A DNA stretch of 64,000 bases from assembly GCF_003086695.1 (NCBI RefSeq), contig NZ_CP025999.1, positions 3,672,344-3,736,343 of the forward strand, given 5' to 3'. Under the pieces are notes generated by a model that saw only the letters and a program-made list of their open reading frames with translations, was not told where the DNA came from and did no database searches. A program made the position numbers and the translations under genes. Below are positions 36,886-47,017 of this stretch, one piece after another (positions within the stretch are counted from its first letter, which is position 1; each line of letters begins with the position of its first letter). Source of the stretch: Stenotrophomonas sp. SAU14A_NAIMI4_8 (GTDB lineage Bacteria > Pseudomonadota > Gammaproteobacteria > Xanthomonadales > Xanthomonadaceae).

Positions 36886-38312
36886 CGGGCGAAGCTGAAG
36901 CCCATCGGCCCGGACGGCAGCGCAGCCACCTGGTTGCGGCCGCCCCGCTTGGCCGCGTACAGACCCGCATCGGCGTGGGCCAGCAACTGTTCGGCCGTGG
37001 CCATCACCGGCGGATGGGCGAACCCCACCCCCACGCTGATGCTGACCCGCCCTTCCGGCAGCTGCAGCGCCTGCACTGCCACGCGCAGGCGCTCGGCCAG
37101 CGCCAGCACGCCCTCCACGCTGGTACCGGGCACGATCACCGCGAATTCCTCGCCGCCATAGCGCGCCACGGTGTCGGCCGCGCGGTTGGCGGTGGCCTGC
37201 AGCACCGCGGCCACGGCCTGCAGGCAGCGGTCGCCAGCGGGGTGCCCGTGCTGGTCGTTGAACGCTTTGAAATGGTCGATGTCCACCAGCAGCAGGCCCA
37301 CTTCGGTGCCACTGCGGCGGGCCCGGTTCCACTCGCTGGTCAGCGCCGCATCGAACTGGCGGCGATTGGCTACGCCGGTCAGGCCGTCCTGCCGCGCCAG
37401 CTGGTCCAGCCGTGCCTGCGCTTCCAGCAGGTCGATCTGCAGCAGGGTGCTGCGCAGGCTGAAACCCAGCGTAGCGACCACGAAGCCGGCCAGCGCCAGC
37501 GGGCGCGCGTGGTCCACCACCAGCGCCCCGACCACCAGCAGCAGCAGCGGCAGGATCATCGGTCCACCGGCCTGGACCAGCCGCGACAGGCGCGGGTGCA
37601 GCACGCCGCCGGGGGCCGGCGCCTGGCGCAGGGCCAGCACCGCCAGCAGCAGGAACGGCACGTCGATCAGCAGGTCGTTGTAGGCACCGAAGGACTGTTC
37701 GGCGGTGAAATGGTTGATGTAGTACGCCACGCCCAGATAGAGCAGCGCATACAGCGCCAGCGCGCGGAAGAAGCTGCGCCGTTCGGGCACGTCGCCGGCC
37801 AGCCAGCGCACGCAGGCGAACGCAGCAATGCACAGGTTCTGGATGTCGAACATGCGGCGCATGTTGGCCATGGCCGTGTCATCGACGTTGATGCGGTCGG
37901 CGAAGGACAGGGTGTGCACGAAGAACAGCACGCCCAGCAGCGCCGCCATCAGGCCGTCGATGGTGCTGATGGTCCAGCGCTCGCGGCGGGCGCGGGCCAG
38001 GATGAACACCAGCGGCACGCCATAGATCACATACAGCAGCAGGCTGACCCGCGGGGTCAGATCGGCACGCCCGGCACCGATCGCATCGGCCATGTTCACC
38101 GCCATGCCGCCGGCCCACAGCAGCAGCGCCAATGCGGTGGCCCGCCAGCCCAGCGCCGCCCGGTCACGCCGCGCGCGCCACAGGCAGGCCATCGCCGCCA
38201 GCACCGGCGCGGCGGTCAGGAACACGAACGAACCTTCCCCGGCCGGCCCCGGCCAGAACGCCACGACCACCCCGTGGCAGAGCACGTACAGCAGCGCAAG
38301 CACTACCGGCAT
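36882..38312 (-). CDS. Membrane-bound diguanylate cyclase (GGDEF)
   Basis: This 476-residue protein has about eight hydrophobic helices in the first 300 residues and a GGDEF domain after about 305. The active motif is GGEEF (386-390) and an intact inhibitory I-site RAAD lies five residues before it, so it should make cyclic di-GMP with product inhibition. No EAL domain. The start at ATG 38312 (MPVVLALLY) has GGGGGA upstream; the open frame to 38468 is mostly read-through of SMAG sequence (SSKLDST). Cyclic di-GMP control of surface adhesion would fit the neighbouring autotransporter but no direct link is visible. Confidence 0.92.
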   Translation of the reverse strand: MPVVLALLYVLCHGVVVAFWPGPAGEGSFVFLTAAPVLAAMACLWRARRDRAALGWRATALALLLWAGGMAVNMADAIGAGRADLTPRVSLLLYVIYGVPLVFILARARRERWTISTIDGLMAALLGVLFFVHTLSFADRINVDDTAMANMRRMFDIQNLCIAAFACVRWLAGDVPERRSFFRALALYALLYLGVAYYINHFTAEQSFGAYNDLLIDVPFLLLAVLALRQAPAPGGVLHPRLSRLVQAGGPMILPLLLLVVGALVVDHARPLALAGFVVATLGFSLRSTLLQIDLLEAQARLDQLARQDGLTGVANRRQFDAALTSEWNRARRSGTEVGLLLVDIDHFKAFNDQHGHPAGDRCLQAVAAVLQATANRAADTVARYGGEEFAVIVPGTSVEGVLALAERLRVAVQALQLPEGRVSISVGVGFAHPPVMATAEQLLAHADAGLYAAKRGGRNQVAALPSGPMGFSFAR

Positions 38313-38403
38313 GGATCCCCCATCGGCAAGCCGTCTGTGCGCACCATAGCGCGTTGCCCCGCCAGCGGGGCGTGATCGACTGCCGAAAACCCGGCCGCAC
38401 CGG

Positions 38404-38493
38404 GTGGAGTCGAGCGCGCTCGACAGCCCCGCTTCGGTAGAGTCGAGCTTGCTCGACTGATTTTCCACGCCAGTCGAGCAAGCTCGACTCTAC
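38404..38493. repeat. SMAG repeats upstream of the diguanylate cyclase
   Basis: A degenerate unit with GTGG instead of GTAG (38404-38424), a clean unit (38437-38458) and an inverted unit (38472-38493) lie between the diguanylate cyclase start and the end of the fghA gene. The two clean units can form a dimer hairpin. Confidence 0.88.
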
Positions 38494-38536
38494 GCCTCAG
38501 CACCGCCGCGTTCTTATCTCCCCCGCCGCATTCGCC

Positions 38537-39367
38537 TCAGCCGCGCAGTGCCTTGGCGTGGTGCGCGATGTGCTCGCCAATGAAGCTGGCGATGAAGTAA
38601 TAGCTATGGTCGTAGCCCGGCTGCAGGCGCAGGGTCAGCGGGTGGCCCACCGCTTCGCATGCCTGCTGCAGGCGCTGCGGCTGCAACTGGGTCTGCAGGA
38701 ACTCATCGGCATCGCCCTGGTCCACCAGCAGCGGCAGGCGCTCGCTGGCACCGGCGATCAGCGCGGTGGCATCCCACTGCGCCCAGGCCGCACGGTCGTC
38801 GCCCAGATAGGCGGTGAAGGCCTTTTCGCCCCACGGCACCTGGCTGGGTGCCACGATCGGCGAAAACGCCGACACGCTGCGGTAGCGGCCGGGATTGCGC
38901 AGCGCCAGCACCAGCGCGCCATGGCCCCCCATCGAATGGCCGCTGATGGCACGCGCATCGGTCGCCGGGAAGTGCGCCTCGATCAGCGCCGGCAGCTCCT
39001 GCACCACGTAGTCGTGCATGCGGTAGTGCCGTGCCCATGGCTGTTCGGTGGCGTTGAGATAGAAGCCTGCGCCCTTGCCCAGGTCGTAGCCTTCGGCATC
39101 GGCCACGTCGTCACCGCGCGGGCTGGTATCGGGGGCCACCAGGATCACCCCGTGTTCGGCGGCGTAACGCTGCGCGCCAGCCTTGGTGATCACGTTCTGT
39201 TCGGTGCAGGTCAGGCCGCTCAGCCAGTACAGCACCGGCAGTTTCTGCGTGGCCGCCTGCGGCGGCAGGTACACGGCGAACTGCATGTCGCAGCCCAGCG
39301 TGGTGGACGTGTGGCGATAGACATCCTGCCAGCCGCCGAAACAGGCACGGTGTTCAATGCGTTCCAT
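38537..39367 (-). CDS. fghA: S-formylglutathione hydrolase
   Basis: The 276-residue alpha/beta-hydrolase of the esterase D family hydrolyses S-formylglutathione to formate and glutathione, the last step of glutathione-dependent formaldehyde oxidation. The nucleophile elbow is GHSMGGHG with Ser145; [11 protein letters not shown] carries the acid and GYDHSYYF the catalytic His. The [11 protein letters not shown] segment is typical of the family. It lies 48 bp after the class III alcohol dehydrogenase on the same strand, completing the frmR-frmA-fghA operon. Confidence 0.96.
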   Translation of the reverse strand: MERIEHRACFGGWQDVYRHTSTTLGCDMQFAVYLPPQAATQKLPVLYWLSGLTCTEQNVITKAGAQRYAAEHGVILVAPDTSPRGDDVADAEGYDLGKGAGFYLNATEQPWARHYRMHDYVVQELPALIEAHFPATDARAISGHSMGGHGALVLALRNPGRYRSVSAFSPIVAPSQVPWGEKAFTAYLGDDRAAWAQWDATALIAGASERLPLLVDQGDADEFLQTQLQPQRLQQACEAVGHPLTLRLQPGYDHSYYFIASFIGEHIAHHAKALRG

Positions 39368-39415
39368 GGAGTGCTCCCGGTGGCGGCAGGCGCGCGGCCT
39401 GCCGCCTGGCGTGGT

Positions 39416-40859
<1,444 letters not shown>

Positions 40860-40876
40860 GGGCGGCCACCTGCGGA

Positions 40877-40919
40877 ACTATACTGGGGGATAGTATACAG
40901 ACCGGCCGCGCAAACTCAA
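40877..40919 (-). promoter_or_regulatory. frmR promoter and FrmR operator
   Basis: On the minus strand TTGAGT (40914-40919) and TATACT (40892-40897) are 16 bp apart, a good sigma-70 promoter. The -10 lies within a dyad in which ACTATAC and GTATAC flank a five-G tract (40877-40898), the layout of operators for RcnR/FrmR-type repressors. The -35 overlaps the stop codon of the upstream LysR gene. Confidence 0.85.
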
Positions 40920-41824
40920 TCGAAGGCGCCCTGCGCCGCCAGCCGGGTCAGTTCATCCACCACGTGGCGCACCTTCGGCCGCAGATGACGGGTGGGCGGC
41001 CACAGGGCATGGATATCGACATGGCGCTGCATCTGCTCGTCCAGCACCGACTGCAGCGTGCCCGACTGCAGATGCGGGCGCACCAGCGACATCGGCATCT
41101 GGCAGATGCCCAGCCCGGCCAGCGCACCGTCGATCACTGCATCGCCGTCGTTCAACTGGTGGGTGGCGCTGGGAATGAAGGTACCGCCCTCGCCCTCCAC
41201 GCCCACCCGCCACGCCACCGGCTGGCCATGGCGGTAGCCGACGATGCTGCGGTGCTGGCGCAGATCGTCCACCGTGCGCGGCACGCCGTGCGCCTGCAGG
41301 TAGGCCGGCGCCGCGCAGGTCACCAGGCGTTGGCTGCCCAGCCGCCGCGCCACCAGGTGCTCGGCCTGCTGCAGCCCGCCGAAGCGGATCAGCAGATCGA
41401 TGCCTTCCTCGATGGGGTCGACGAAGTGGTCGGTGAAGGTCACCGTCAGCTGCAGGTCCGGGTACTGCTGGCACAGCTTCAGCAGCACCGGCATGACCAC
41501 CATGCGGCCAAACGAAGAGGGCATGTCGATGCGCAGGCGACCACTGGGCACGTGCGCGCCCAGGCCCAGGCAGGCCTCGGCCGCGGAAATCTCCTCCAGC
41601 GCAGCGGCGCAGGACGCGTAGTAGGCCTCGCCGTCGGTGGTCAGCGAGATGCGCCGGGTGGTGCGGTGGAACAGGCGCACGCCCAGCCGCACTTCCAGCC
41701 GGGCGATGGCCTTGCCCACCGCCGAGCGGGAAATGCCCAGCGCCTCGGCCGCCTCGGTAAAGGTGGCCGCGCGTGCGGTGGTCACGAAGGTGACCAGGCC
41801 ATTCAAGGATTCAACGGGAAGCAT
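40916..41824 (-). CDS. LysR-type regulator divergent from the Old Yellow Enzyme gene
   Basis: This 302-residue LysR protein (CrgA-like subgroup) has the N-terminal HTH (ATFTEAAEALGISRSAVGKAIARLE, about 20-44) and the FHRTTRRISLT wing. The effector domain starts near 92. The start ATG 41824 is 126 bp from the divergent ene-reductase start, so it probably controls that gene. It is followed by frmR; the frmR promoter overlaps its 3' end. Confidence 0.9.
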   Translation of the reverse strand: MLPVESLNGLVTFVTTARAATFTEAAEALGISRSAVGKAIARLEVRLGVRLFHRTTRRISLTTDGEAYYASCAAALEEISAAEACLGLGAHVPSGRLRIDMPSSFGRMVVMPVLLKLCQQYPDLQLTVTFTDHFVDPIEEGIDLLIRFGGLQQAEHLVARRLGSQRLVTCAAPAYLQAHGVPRTVDDLRQHRSIVGYRHGQPVAWRVGVEGEGGTFIPSATHQLNDGDAVIDGALAGLGICQMPMSLVRPHLQSGTLQSVLDEQMQRHVDIHALWPPTRHLRPKVRHVVDELTRLAAQGAFD

Positions 41825-41950
41825 GCCAACGGCCTATTGGGGACAAATAGTCCCGTTCGATGGGAAATGGGGCCCATTTATACCACCCGATGTCAACGCC
41901 ATTCTGTGGACATCGCGCCGTCGGCGCTCCTTCCCCCACGAGACCTGCAC
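41825..41950. promoter_or_regulatory. Divergent LysR / ene-reductase control region with two dyads
   Basis: Two palindromes stand out: GGGACAAATAGTCCC (41840-41854; 5-5-5) and AAATGGGGCCCATTT (41865-41879; perfect 7-1-7). Either could be the binding site of the divergent LysR regulator or overlap promoters. The stretch is more AT-rich than its flanks. Confidence 0.6.
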
Positions 41951-43054
41951 ATGACCGCTCCGCTCTTCCAACCGTTTGACCTGGCCGGCACACCGCTGCA
42001 CAACCGCATTGCCATGGCGCCGATGACCCGTGCGCGCAACCCCGGCTGCGTGGCCAACGAACTGACTGCGCAGTACTACCGCCAGCGCGCCAGTGCCGGC
42101 CTGATCGTCAGCGAGGGCACCCCGGTGTCGCCGCAGGGTCAGGGCTACATCGACGTGCCGGGCATCTGGTCGCAGGAACAGGTGGCCGGCTGGCGCCAGG
42201 TCACCGACGCCGTGCATGGCGCACAGGGCACCATCTTCGCCCAGCTGTGGCACGTGGGCCGCATGTCGCACAGCTCGCTGCAGCCGGACGGTGGCCAGCC
42301 GGTCAGCGCCAGCGCGCGCCCGGTGGCGCATGATCCCCGCAGCTTCGCCTTCGTGTATCGCGACGACGGCAGCCGCGGCCCGGCCGACCCGACCCCGCCG
42401 CGCGCCCTGCGCACCGACGAAGTGCCGGGTATCGTCAACGACTTCGTGCGCGGCGCCGAAAATGCCATCGCCGCCGGTTTCGATGGCATCGAACTGCATG
42501 CCGCCAACGGCTACCTGTTCGAACAGTTCCTCAACCCGCTCACCAATGATCGCCAGGATGGCTACGGCGGTTCGCTGACCAACCGCGCGCGGTTGATCCT
42601 GGACACCGTGGATGCGATGACTGCACGCATCGGCGCGCACCGCGTGGGCGTGCGCCTGGCGCCGAACAGCCAGGTCTTCGACATGCCCGCCTATGCAGAA
42701 AACGAAGCCAGCTATCTGTACCTGGCCCAGGAGCTGGGCAAGCGCGGGCTGGCCTATGTGCATCTGAACGACAACTACCTGCACGGCGCACCGGCCATCG
42801 GCGAAGCGTTCCTGCAGGCCTTCAAGCGGGCCTACGGCGGCACCGTCATCCTGGCCGGCGGCATGACCCGCGAACGTGCGCTGCGCCTGGTGGACGACGG
42901 CATCATCGATATCGCCGCGTTCGGCCAGCCGTTCATCGCCAACCCCGACCTGGTCGAGCGCCTGCAGGCCGACGTGGCGCTGACCACGCCGGATCGCGCC
43001 ACCTACTACGGCGGTGGCCGCGAGGGTTATCTGGATTACCCGGTCGCCAGCTGA
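41951..43054 (+). CDS. Old Yellow Enzyme family alkene reductase
   Basis: The 367-residue FMN enzyme has the OYE signatures AMAPMTRARN (flavin contact), QLWHVGRMSH, and ELHAANGYL with substrate-binding His183 and Asn186. The Tyr proton donor lies in GYIDVPG or its vicinity and the C-terminal GGMTRERAL binds phosphate. Such enzymes (NemA-like) reduce activated alkenes and often nitrate esters or N-ethylmaleimide. The start at 41951 follows the divergent control region and gives the normal family length. Confidence 0.95.
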   Translation: MTAPLFQPFDLAGTPLHNRIAMAPMTRARNPGCVANELTAQYYRQRASAGLIVSEGTPVSPQGQGYIDVPGIWSQEQVAGWRQVTDAVHGAQGTIFAQLWHVGRMSHSSLQPDGGQPVSASARPVAHDPRSFAFVYRDDGSRGPADPTPPRALRTDEVPGIVNDFVRGAENAIAAGFDGIELHAANGYLFEQFLNPLTNDRQDGYGGSLTNRARLILDTVDAMTARIGAHRVGVRLAPNSQVFDMPAYAENEASYLYLAQELGKRGLAYVHLNDNYLHGAPAIGEAFLQAFKRAYGGTVILAGGMTRERALRLVDDGIIDIAAFGQPFIANPDLVERLQADVALTTPDRATYYGGGREGYLDYPVAS

Positions 43055-43060
43055 TCGGAC

Positions 43061-43148
43061 GGGGTCGGATCCCTTTCCAACGGAAAGGGCTCTGACCCCG
43101 GTTCGGCGAAGACGGGGTCAGAGCCGCGCTGCGCGCGGATCCGACCCC
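43061..43148. repeat. Two palindromes of the GGGGTC...GACCCC family
   Basis: Copies at 43061-43099 (39 nt, inner stem CCCTTTCC/GGAAAGGG) and 43114-43148 (35 nt, inner stem CCGCGC/GCGCGG) lie between the convergent ene-reductase and SMI1/KNR4 genes. Outer arms are conserved, inner stems differ but stay complementary. No other gene is visible in the 99-bp gap. Confidence 0.75.
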
Positions 43149-43153
43149 ATCAC

Positions 43154-43831
43154 TCAAGCCCCTTCGCGCACGTACGCGAACGATTCATCCAGCCGCGCAA
43201 AGCCGATCACCTGCTTCAGCAGCGCCTGTCCCTCGTCCTCGCTGATGCGCCCTGCAACGATCTCGTCCGTACGCGCGTACAGGCGTTCCAGCGCCGCCAC
43301 CTGGTCGTCCCGCAGCCACGCGCGGTGTGTGCCCAGCCACGCCTGCAGCTCCTCGGCCAGCGTGTCCTTGCCCAGCATCGAATACTGCGTCTCCAGTTCC
43401 ACCACCGCCTCCACCATCTTGCGGAAGACGAAGTCCTGCAGGTTGGCCGCCAGGATGTCGGCGCGGTCGTCGTCGTGCCACACCAACAGCACCGGCGGCT
43501 CGCTGAAGCCCGGCGCATTGGTCCAGAAGCAGTACACGTCGCCGGCGCCGCTGCGCGCGAACGGCAGCAGCTCCAGGTCCTCGCGCAGCGGGTTGTAGTG
43601 GTCCTCGGCGGTCAGGTCTTCCCACGCTTCCTGCAGTTCGTCACGACCGATCGGCTCGAACTCATCGGCAAACAGCAGCAGCGGCGGCTGCGCGCGCAGC
43701 TGCGCGGATTGCTGCTGGAAACCCTCCCAGCCCAACGCGCCCCACTGCAGCTGCCCAGCGGCGGACAACTGGTGGTACAGCGGCGGAAAGACCTGGCCGG
43801 TGGCCTGTTCGACGTCGGCAAGCGTGTTCAT
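43154..43831 (-). CDS. SMI1/KNR4 (SUKH) domain protein
   Basis: A 225-residue soluble protein whose first ~150 residues fit the SMI1/KNR4 fold: VEQATGQVFPPLYHQL at the start, LLLFADEFEPIGRDEL in the middle and GDVYCFWTNAP followed by VLLVWHDDD. In bacteria this fold is common among immunity proteins for polymorphic toxins, but no toxin gene adjoins it. I start at ATG 43831 (MNTLADV), which has AAGGAT 5 nt upstream; longer frames are unlikely. Confidence 0.75.
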   Translation of the reverse strand: MNTLADVEQATGQVFPPLYHQLSAAGQLQWGALGWEGFQQQSAQLRAQPPLLLFADEFEPIGRDELQEAWEDLTAEDHYNPLREDLELLPFARSGAGDVYCFWTNAPGFSEPPVLLVWHDDDRADILAANLQDFVFRKMVEAVVELETQYSMLGKDTLAEELQAWLGTHRAWLRDDQVAALERLYARTDEIVAGRISEDEGQALLKQVIGFARLDESFAYVREGA

Positions 43832-43955
43832 ACATATCCTTGTTGGAACCCAGCCGACTACCTTGCCTGAACCTTCCGCGCGCGGCCAGCAAGATGAACC
43901 GGCACCGTCACGCCACGGGCCTAGACTGCACTGCCCCGCCGTACGTGCCACCGCC

Positions 43956-44372
43956 ATGGATTCCCCCGCCCCCTCCTTCATCATCAATCTGGACGTGCCC
44001 GACCTGGCCGCAGCCGAGGCGTTCTACACCCAGGCGTTCGGCCTGCGCATCGGCCGCCGGCTCGGCCCGGGCGCCACCGAACTGTTGGGCGGGCCCGCGC
44101 CGCTGTACCTGCTGCAGAACGCCGACGGCAGTGCCGCCGCCGACGATGGCGATGTGCGCGACTACGAGCGCCATTGGACGCCCATCCACCTGGACTGGGT
44201 GGTGGACGATATCAACGCCGCGCTGTCACGCGCCGTCGCCGCCGGCGCGCTGATCGAACGCCCGGTCAGCGAGCGCGCATGGGGCCGGTTGGCCGTGCTG
44301 GCCGACCCGTTCGGGCATGGATTCTGCCTGCTGCAGTTCGTCGGCAAGGGGTATGACGCGTTGGTGGAGTGA
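43956..44372 (+). CDS. VOC-family (glyoxalase/bleomycin-resistance fold) protein
   Basis: This 138-residue protein opens FIINLDVPDLAAAEAFYTQAFGL and ends with DPFGHGFCLLQF, the two halves of the vicinal oxygen chelate fold. HLDWVVDDIN provides a likely metal His. The family includes glyoxalases, dioxygenases and antibiotic-binding proteins; the exact role is unknown. It is divergent from the SMI1/KNR4 gene (124 bp). Confidence 0.85.
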   Translation: MDSPAPSFIINLDVPDLAAAEAFYTQAFGLRIGRRLGPGATELLGGPAPLYLLQNADGSAAADDGDVRDYERHWTPIHLDWVVDDINAALSRAVAAGALIERPVSERAWGRLAVLADPFGHGFCLLQFVGKGYDALVE

Positions 44373-44384
44373 TCGGGGCCAGCC

Positions 44385-44407
44385 ATCCACGCATGGGGTG
44401 GATCTAC
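44385..44407 (-). repeat. SMAG variant (GTAGATCCAC class)
   Basis: An inverted unit ending GGATCTAC with a CATG-containing centre lies just after the VOC gene, between it and the convergent LysR gene. Confidence 0.7.
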
Positions 44408-44421
44408 TGCATTGCTGCGCT

Positions 44422-45306
44422 TCACTCCCGCAACATGTCCACGAACGCGCGCAGCGCCGAGGCCATCTGCCGCTGCTTGGGGTAATACAGAACGAAGCCG
44501 GCGAACGGCTCGCTCCAGTCCTGCAGCACTGCCACCATGCGCCCGGCCTCGATATGCGGGCGGGCCGCATCTTCCAGCACATACGCCAGGCCGAAGCCAT
44601 CGATCACCGCACGGATGATGGTGGTCTGCTCGCTCAGCGTCAGCCGCCCGCGCACATCGATTTCCAGCGATTCACCACCGCGGTCGAACTGCCATTTGTA
44701 CAGATGCCCGCTGGCGAAGCGGAAGCGGATGCATTCGTGCTCCAGCAGGTCACGCGGGTGCTGCGGGGCCGGGTGCCGCCGCAGGTAGTCCGGCGAGGCG
44801 ACGATCATGCCGCGCAGCGCCGGCCCCAGTGGCACCGCCACCATGTCCTCGGGCACGAACTCGTGCAGGCGCACGCCGGCGTCGTAGCCTTCGCCCACGA
44901 TATCGACCAGGCCGTCGTTCTCGGTCAGCTCCAGGCGCACATCGGGGTGCGCATGCAGGAAGCGGGTCAGGCGCGGGCCCAACTGGGTCGGCACGGCCGC
45001 GCGCGCGGCGTTGATGCGCAGCAGGCCGGTGGGACTGGCCCGGAACTGGTTCATTTCCTCCAGCGCCTCGTGCACCTGGCCCAGCGCCGGCTGCAGCCGC
45101 TGCAGCAGCCGCTGGCCGGCCTCGGTCAGGGCCACGCTGCGGGTGGTGCGGTGGAACAGGCCCACACCCAGCCGTTCTTCCAGCGCGCGGATCGCGTAGC
45201 TCACCGCCGAGGTGGACAGGGCCAACTCGGCCCCGGCCCGGCGGAAGCTGCGGTGCCGGGCCACGGCGGCGAACGCGGCCAGGTGGGTCAGGTTGTCAGT
45301 GGCCAT
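44422..45306 (-). CDS. LysR-type regulator divergent from an alcohol dehydrogenase
   Basis: The 294-residue protein has a LysR HTH (about 4-62; RSFRRAGAELALSTSAVSYAIRALEE) and an effector domain (about 88-290). It is divergent from the YahK-like alcohol dehydrogenase with 107 bp between starts, an arrangement common for LysR regulators of detoxifying reductases. The start ATG at 45306 gives the standard length. Confidence 0.9.
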   Translation of the reverse strand: MATDNLTHLAAFAAVARHRSFRRAGAELALSTSAVSYAIRALEERLGVGLFHRTTRSVALTEAGQRLLQRLQPALGQVHEALEEMNQFRASPTGLLRINAARAAVPTQLGPRLTRFLHAHPDVRLELTENDGLVDIVGEGYDAGVRLHEFVPEDMVAVPLGPALRGMIVASPDYLRRHPAPQHPRDLLEHECIRFRFASGHLYKWQFDRGGESLEIDVRGRLTLSEQTTIIRAVIDGFGLAYVLEDAARPHIEAGRMVAVLQDWSEPFAGFVLYYPKQRQMASALRAFVDMLRE

Positions 45307-45413
45307 GATTGTGCAGTCCCACTTGATGAATCATGCCGATATCCGGGGTTCTTACCCCCGCGCGAGGGGCGTATTGTAAAACGCCTTTCGACAAACCCCG
45401 CCAAGGATTCCCC

Positions 45414-46466
45414 ATGTCCCTCGCCCTCGGTTATGCGGTGCGCAGCAACACCGCCCCGCTCGAACCCATCAGCTTTGAACGCCGCGCGGTCGGCGCCAAC
45501 GATGTGCGCATCGAAGTGCTGTACAGCGGCATCTGCCATTCCGACCTGCACCAGGCCCGCGACGATTGGGGCGGCGCCGAGTACCCGATGGTGCCGGGCC
45601 ACGAGATCATCGGCCGCGTGGTTGAAGTCGGCCCGGGCGTGACCACGCTGAAGGCCGGTGATTTCGCCGGCGTCGGCTGCATGGTCGATTCCTGCCGCCA
45701 CTGCGATGCCTGCGACCACGACCTGGAGCAGTACTGCGAAAAGGGCCCGACCTACACCTACAACAGCCGCGACCGCGCCACCGGCGAACTGACCCAGGGC
45801 GGCTATTCCGACCACATCGTGGTGGAGCAGCGCTTCGTGGTGAAGGTGTCCGAAAAGCTGGACCTGAAGGCTGCCGCGCCGCTGCTGTGCGCCGGCATCA
45901 CCACCTGGTCGCCGCTGCGCCACTGGAAGGTCGGCCCCGGCCAGAAGGTCGGCGTGATCGGTCTGGGCGGCCTGGGCCACATGGGCGTGAAGTTCGCCAA
46001 GGCGCTGGGCGCGCACGTGGTGATGATCACCACCACCCCGGAAAAGGGTGCCGACGCCAAGCGCCTGGGCGCCGACGAAGTGCTGGTCTCGCGCGATCCG
46101 GCGCAGATGAAGGCCCACGCCAACAGCTTCGATTTCCTGCTCAACACGGTGCCGGTCAGCCATGACACCAACCCGTACATGAGCCTGCTCAAGCGCGACA
46201 GCACCATGTGCCTGGTCGGCGTGATCACCGAACTGGACCCGGCGCTGATGGGCGCCAGCGTGATCTTCGGCCGCAAGCACGTGACCGGCTCGGCCATCGG
46301 CGGCATGGCCGAAACCCAGGAAATGATGGACTTCTGCGCCGAGCACGGCATCGTGGCCGACGTCGAAGTGATCGACATCAAGAACGTCAACGACGCCTGG
46401 GAGCGCATGGCCAAGAACGATGTGCGCTACCGCTTCGTGATCGACATGGCCACCATCAAGGCCTGA
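45414..46466 (+). CDS. Zinc-dependent NAD(P) alcohol dehydrogenase (YahK/CAD type)
   Basis: The 350-residue medium-chain dehydrogenase has the catalytic zinc ligands Cys41 (SGICHSD) and His63-Glu64 (GHEIIG), structural-zinc Cys94, 97, 100 and 108, and the nucleotide motif GLGGLGHMGVKFAKALGA. This subfamily reduces broad aldehydes with NADPH. AAGGA lies 7 nt before the ATG. A strong terminator follows. Confidence 0.94.
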   Translation: MSLALGYAVRSNTAPLEPISFERRAVGANDVRIEVLYSGICHSDLHQARDDWGGAEYPMVPGHEIIGRVVEVGPGVTTLKAGDFAGVGCMVDSCRHCDACDHDLEQYCEKGPTYTYNSRDRATGELTQGGYSDHIVVEQRFVVKVSEKLDLKAAAPLLCAGITTWSPLRHWKVGPGQKVGVIGLGGLGHMGVKFAKALGAHVVMITTTPEKGADAKRLGADEVLVSRDPAQMKAHANSFDFLLNTVPVSHDTNPYMSLLKRDSTMCLVGVITELDPALMGASVIFGRKHVTGSAIGGMAETQEMMDFCAEHGIVADVEVIDIKNVNDAWERMAKNDVRYRFVIDMATIKA

Positions 46467-46485
46467 CCGCCGCGGTGATGGAACG

Positions 46486-46514
46486 AAAAAACCCCGGCAC
46501 CGCCGGGGTTTTTT
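46486..46514. terminator. Bidirectional Rho-independent terminator
   Basis: ACCCCGGC...GCCGGGGT forms the stem, flanked by a five- to six-A tract and a six-T tract. It separates the alcohol dehydrogenase from the convergent hypothetical gene at 46554. Confidence 0.9.
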
Positions 46515-46553
46515 CATGGTGCACCGTCGGCTGGCACGTTCAGCCCAGTCAAA

Positions 46554-46970
46554 TCAACCAACACCGCCGGCGCAATGCGGAATGCATTTCATGAAGACGT
46601 CCGCAGGCTGTTGCTCCGCCTGCTCCGCCAATGCCTGCAGAAAGTCCGCATAGGATCCTACGGCGGGCAGATCCCGGTAGTCCGATTCAGCCCAGAACAC
46701 GAACCCGATGTTCATCTCGAACGCACGCTTCACCAGCCGGGCGATGCGCGAGCCTTCCACATCCGCGTTGGATCTGATGCACAGGTAGACGTCGTTGATC
46801 AGATCACTGGCATCCCCGCCAACTGCGGCGCAGCTGACTACCTGCTCCGACGCGGGAAAGTAGAGATCGGCAACGCCAGCCAGGAAATCACTGTTCCGCG
46901 CTGGCGCCATCTCATCACGCCAGGTTCCCTCTGCGGCAGGATTCTGCTCGAACAGGATGAATTGGCTCAT
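46554..46970 (-). CDS. Hypothetical protein
   Basis: A 138-residue acidic soluble protein (MSQFILFEQNPAAEG... to CIPHCAGGVG) with no signal peptide, membrane helix or motif I recognise. Its central part (VYLCIRSNADVEGSRIARLVKRAFEMNIGFVF split over 80-110) looks like an alpha/beta fold. The ATG at 46970 is chosen because the frame above it runs through a SMAG repeat (46982-47004). Base composition is slightly lower in GC than its neighbours, which could mean transfer. Size and isolation would suit an orphan immunity protein, but this is a guess. Confidence 0.6.
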   Translation of the reverse strand: MSQFILFEQNPAAEGTWRDEMAPARNSDFLAGVADLYFPASEQVVSCAAVGGDASDLINDVYLCIRSNADVEGSRIARLVKRAFEMNIGFVFWAESDYRDLPAVGSYADFLQALAEQAEQQPADVFMKCIPHCAGGVG

Positions 46971-46981
46971 GGCATGGACCG

Positions 46982-47004
46982 GTAGCGCCGGGCCATGCCC
47001 GGCG
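46982..47004 (+). repeat. SMAG repeat (GTAGCGCCGGG class)
   Basis: A single clean unit with a CCATG centre lies between the hypothetical gene start and the end of gshA. Confidence 0.88.
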
Positions 47005-47017
47005 GCCACGCGATGCC

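Noticed and set aside
45304..45333. ATGATT/AATCAT inverted repeat at the LysR start as an operator
   Set aside because: Short arms with an 18-bp gap that include the start codon; such matches occur by chance.
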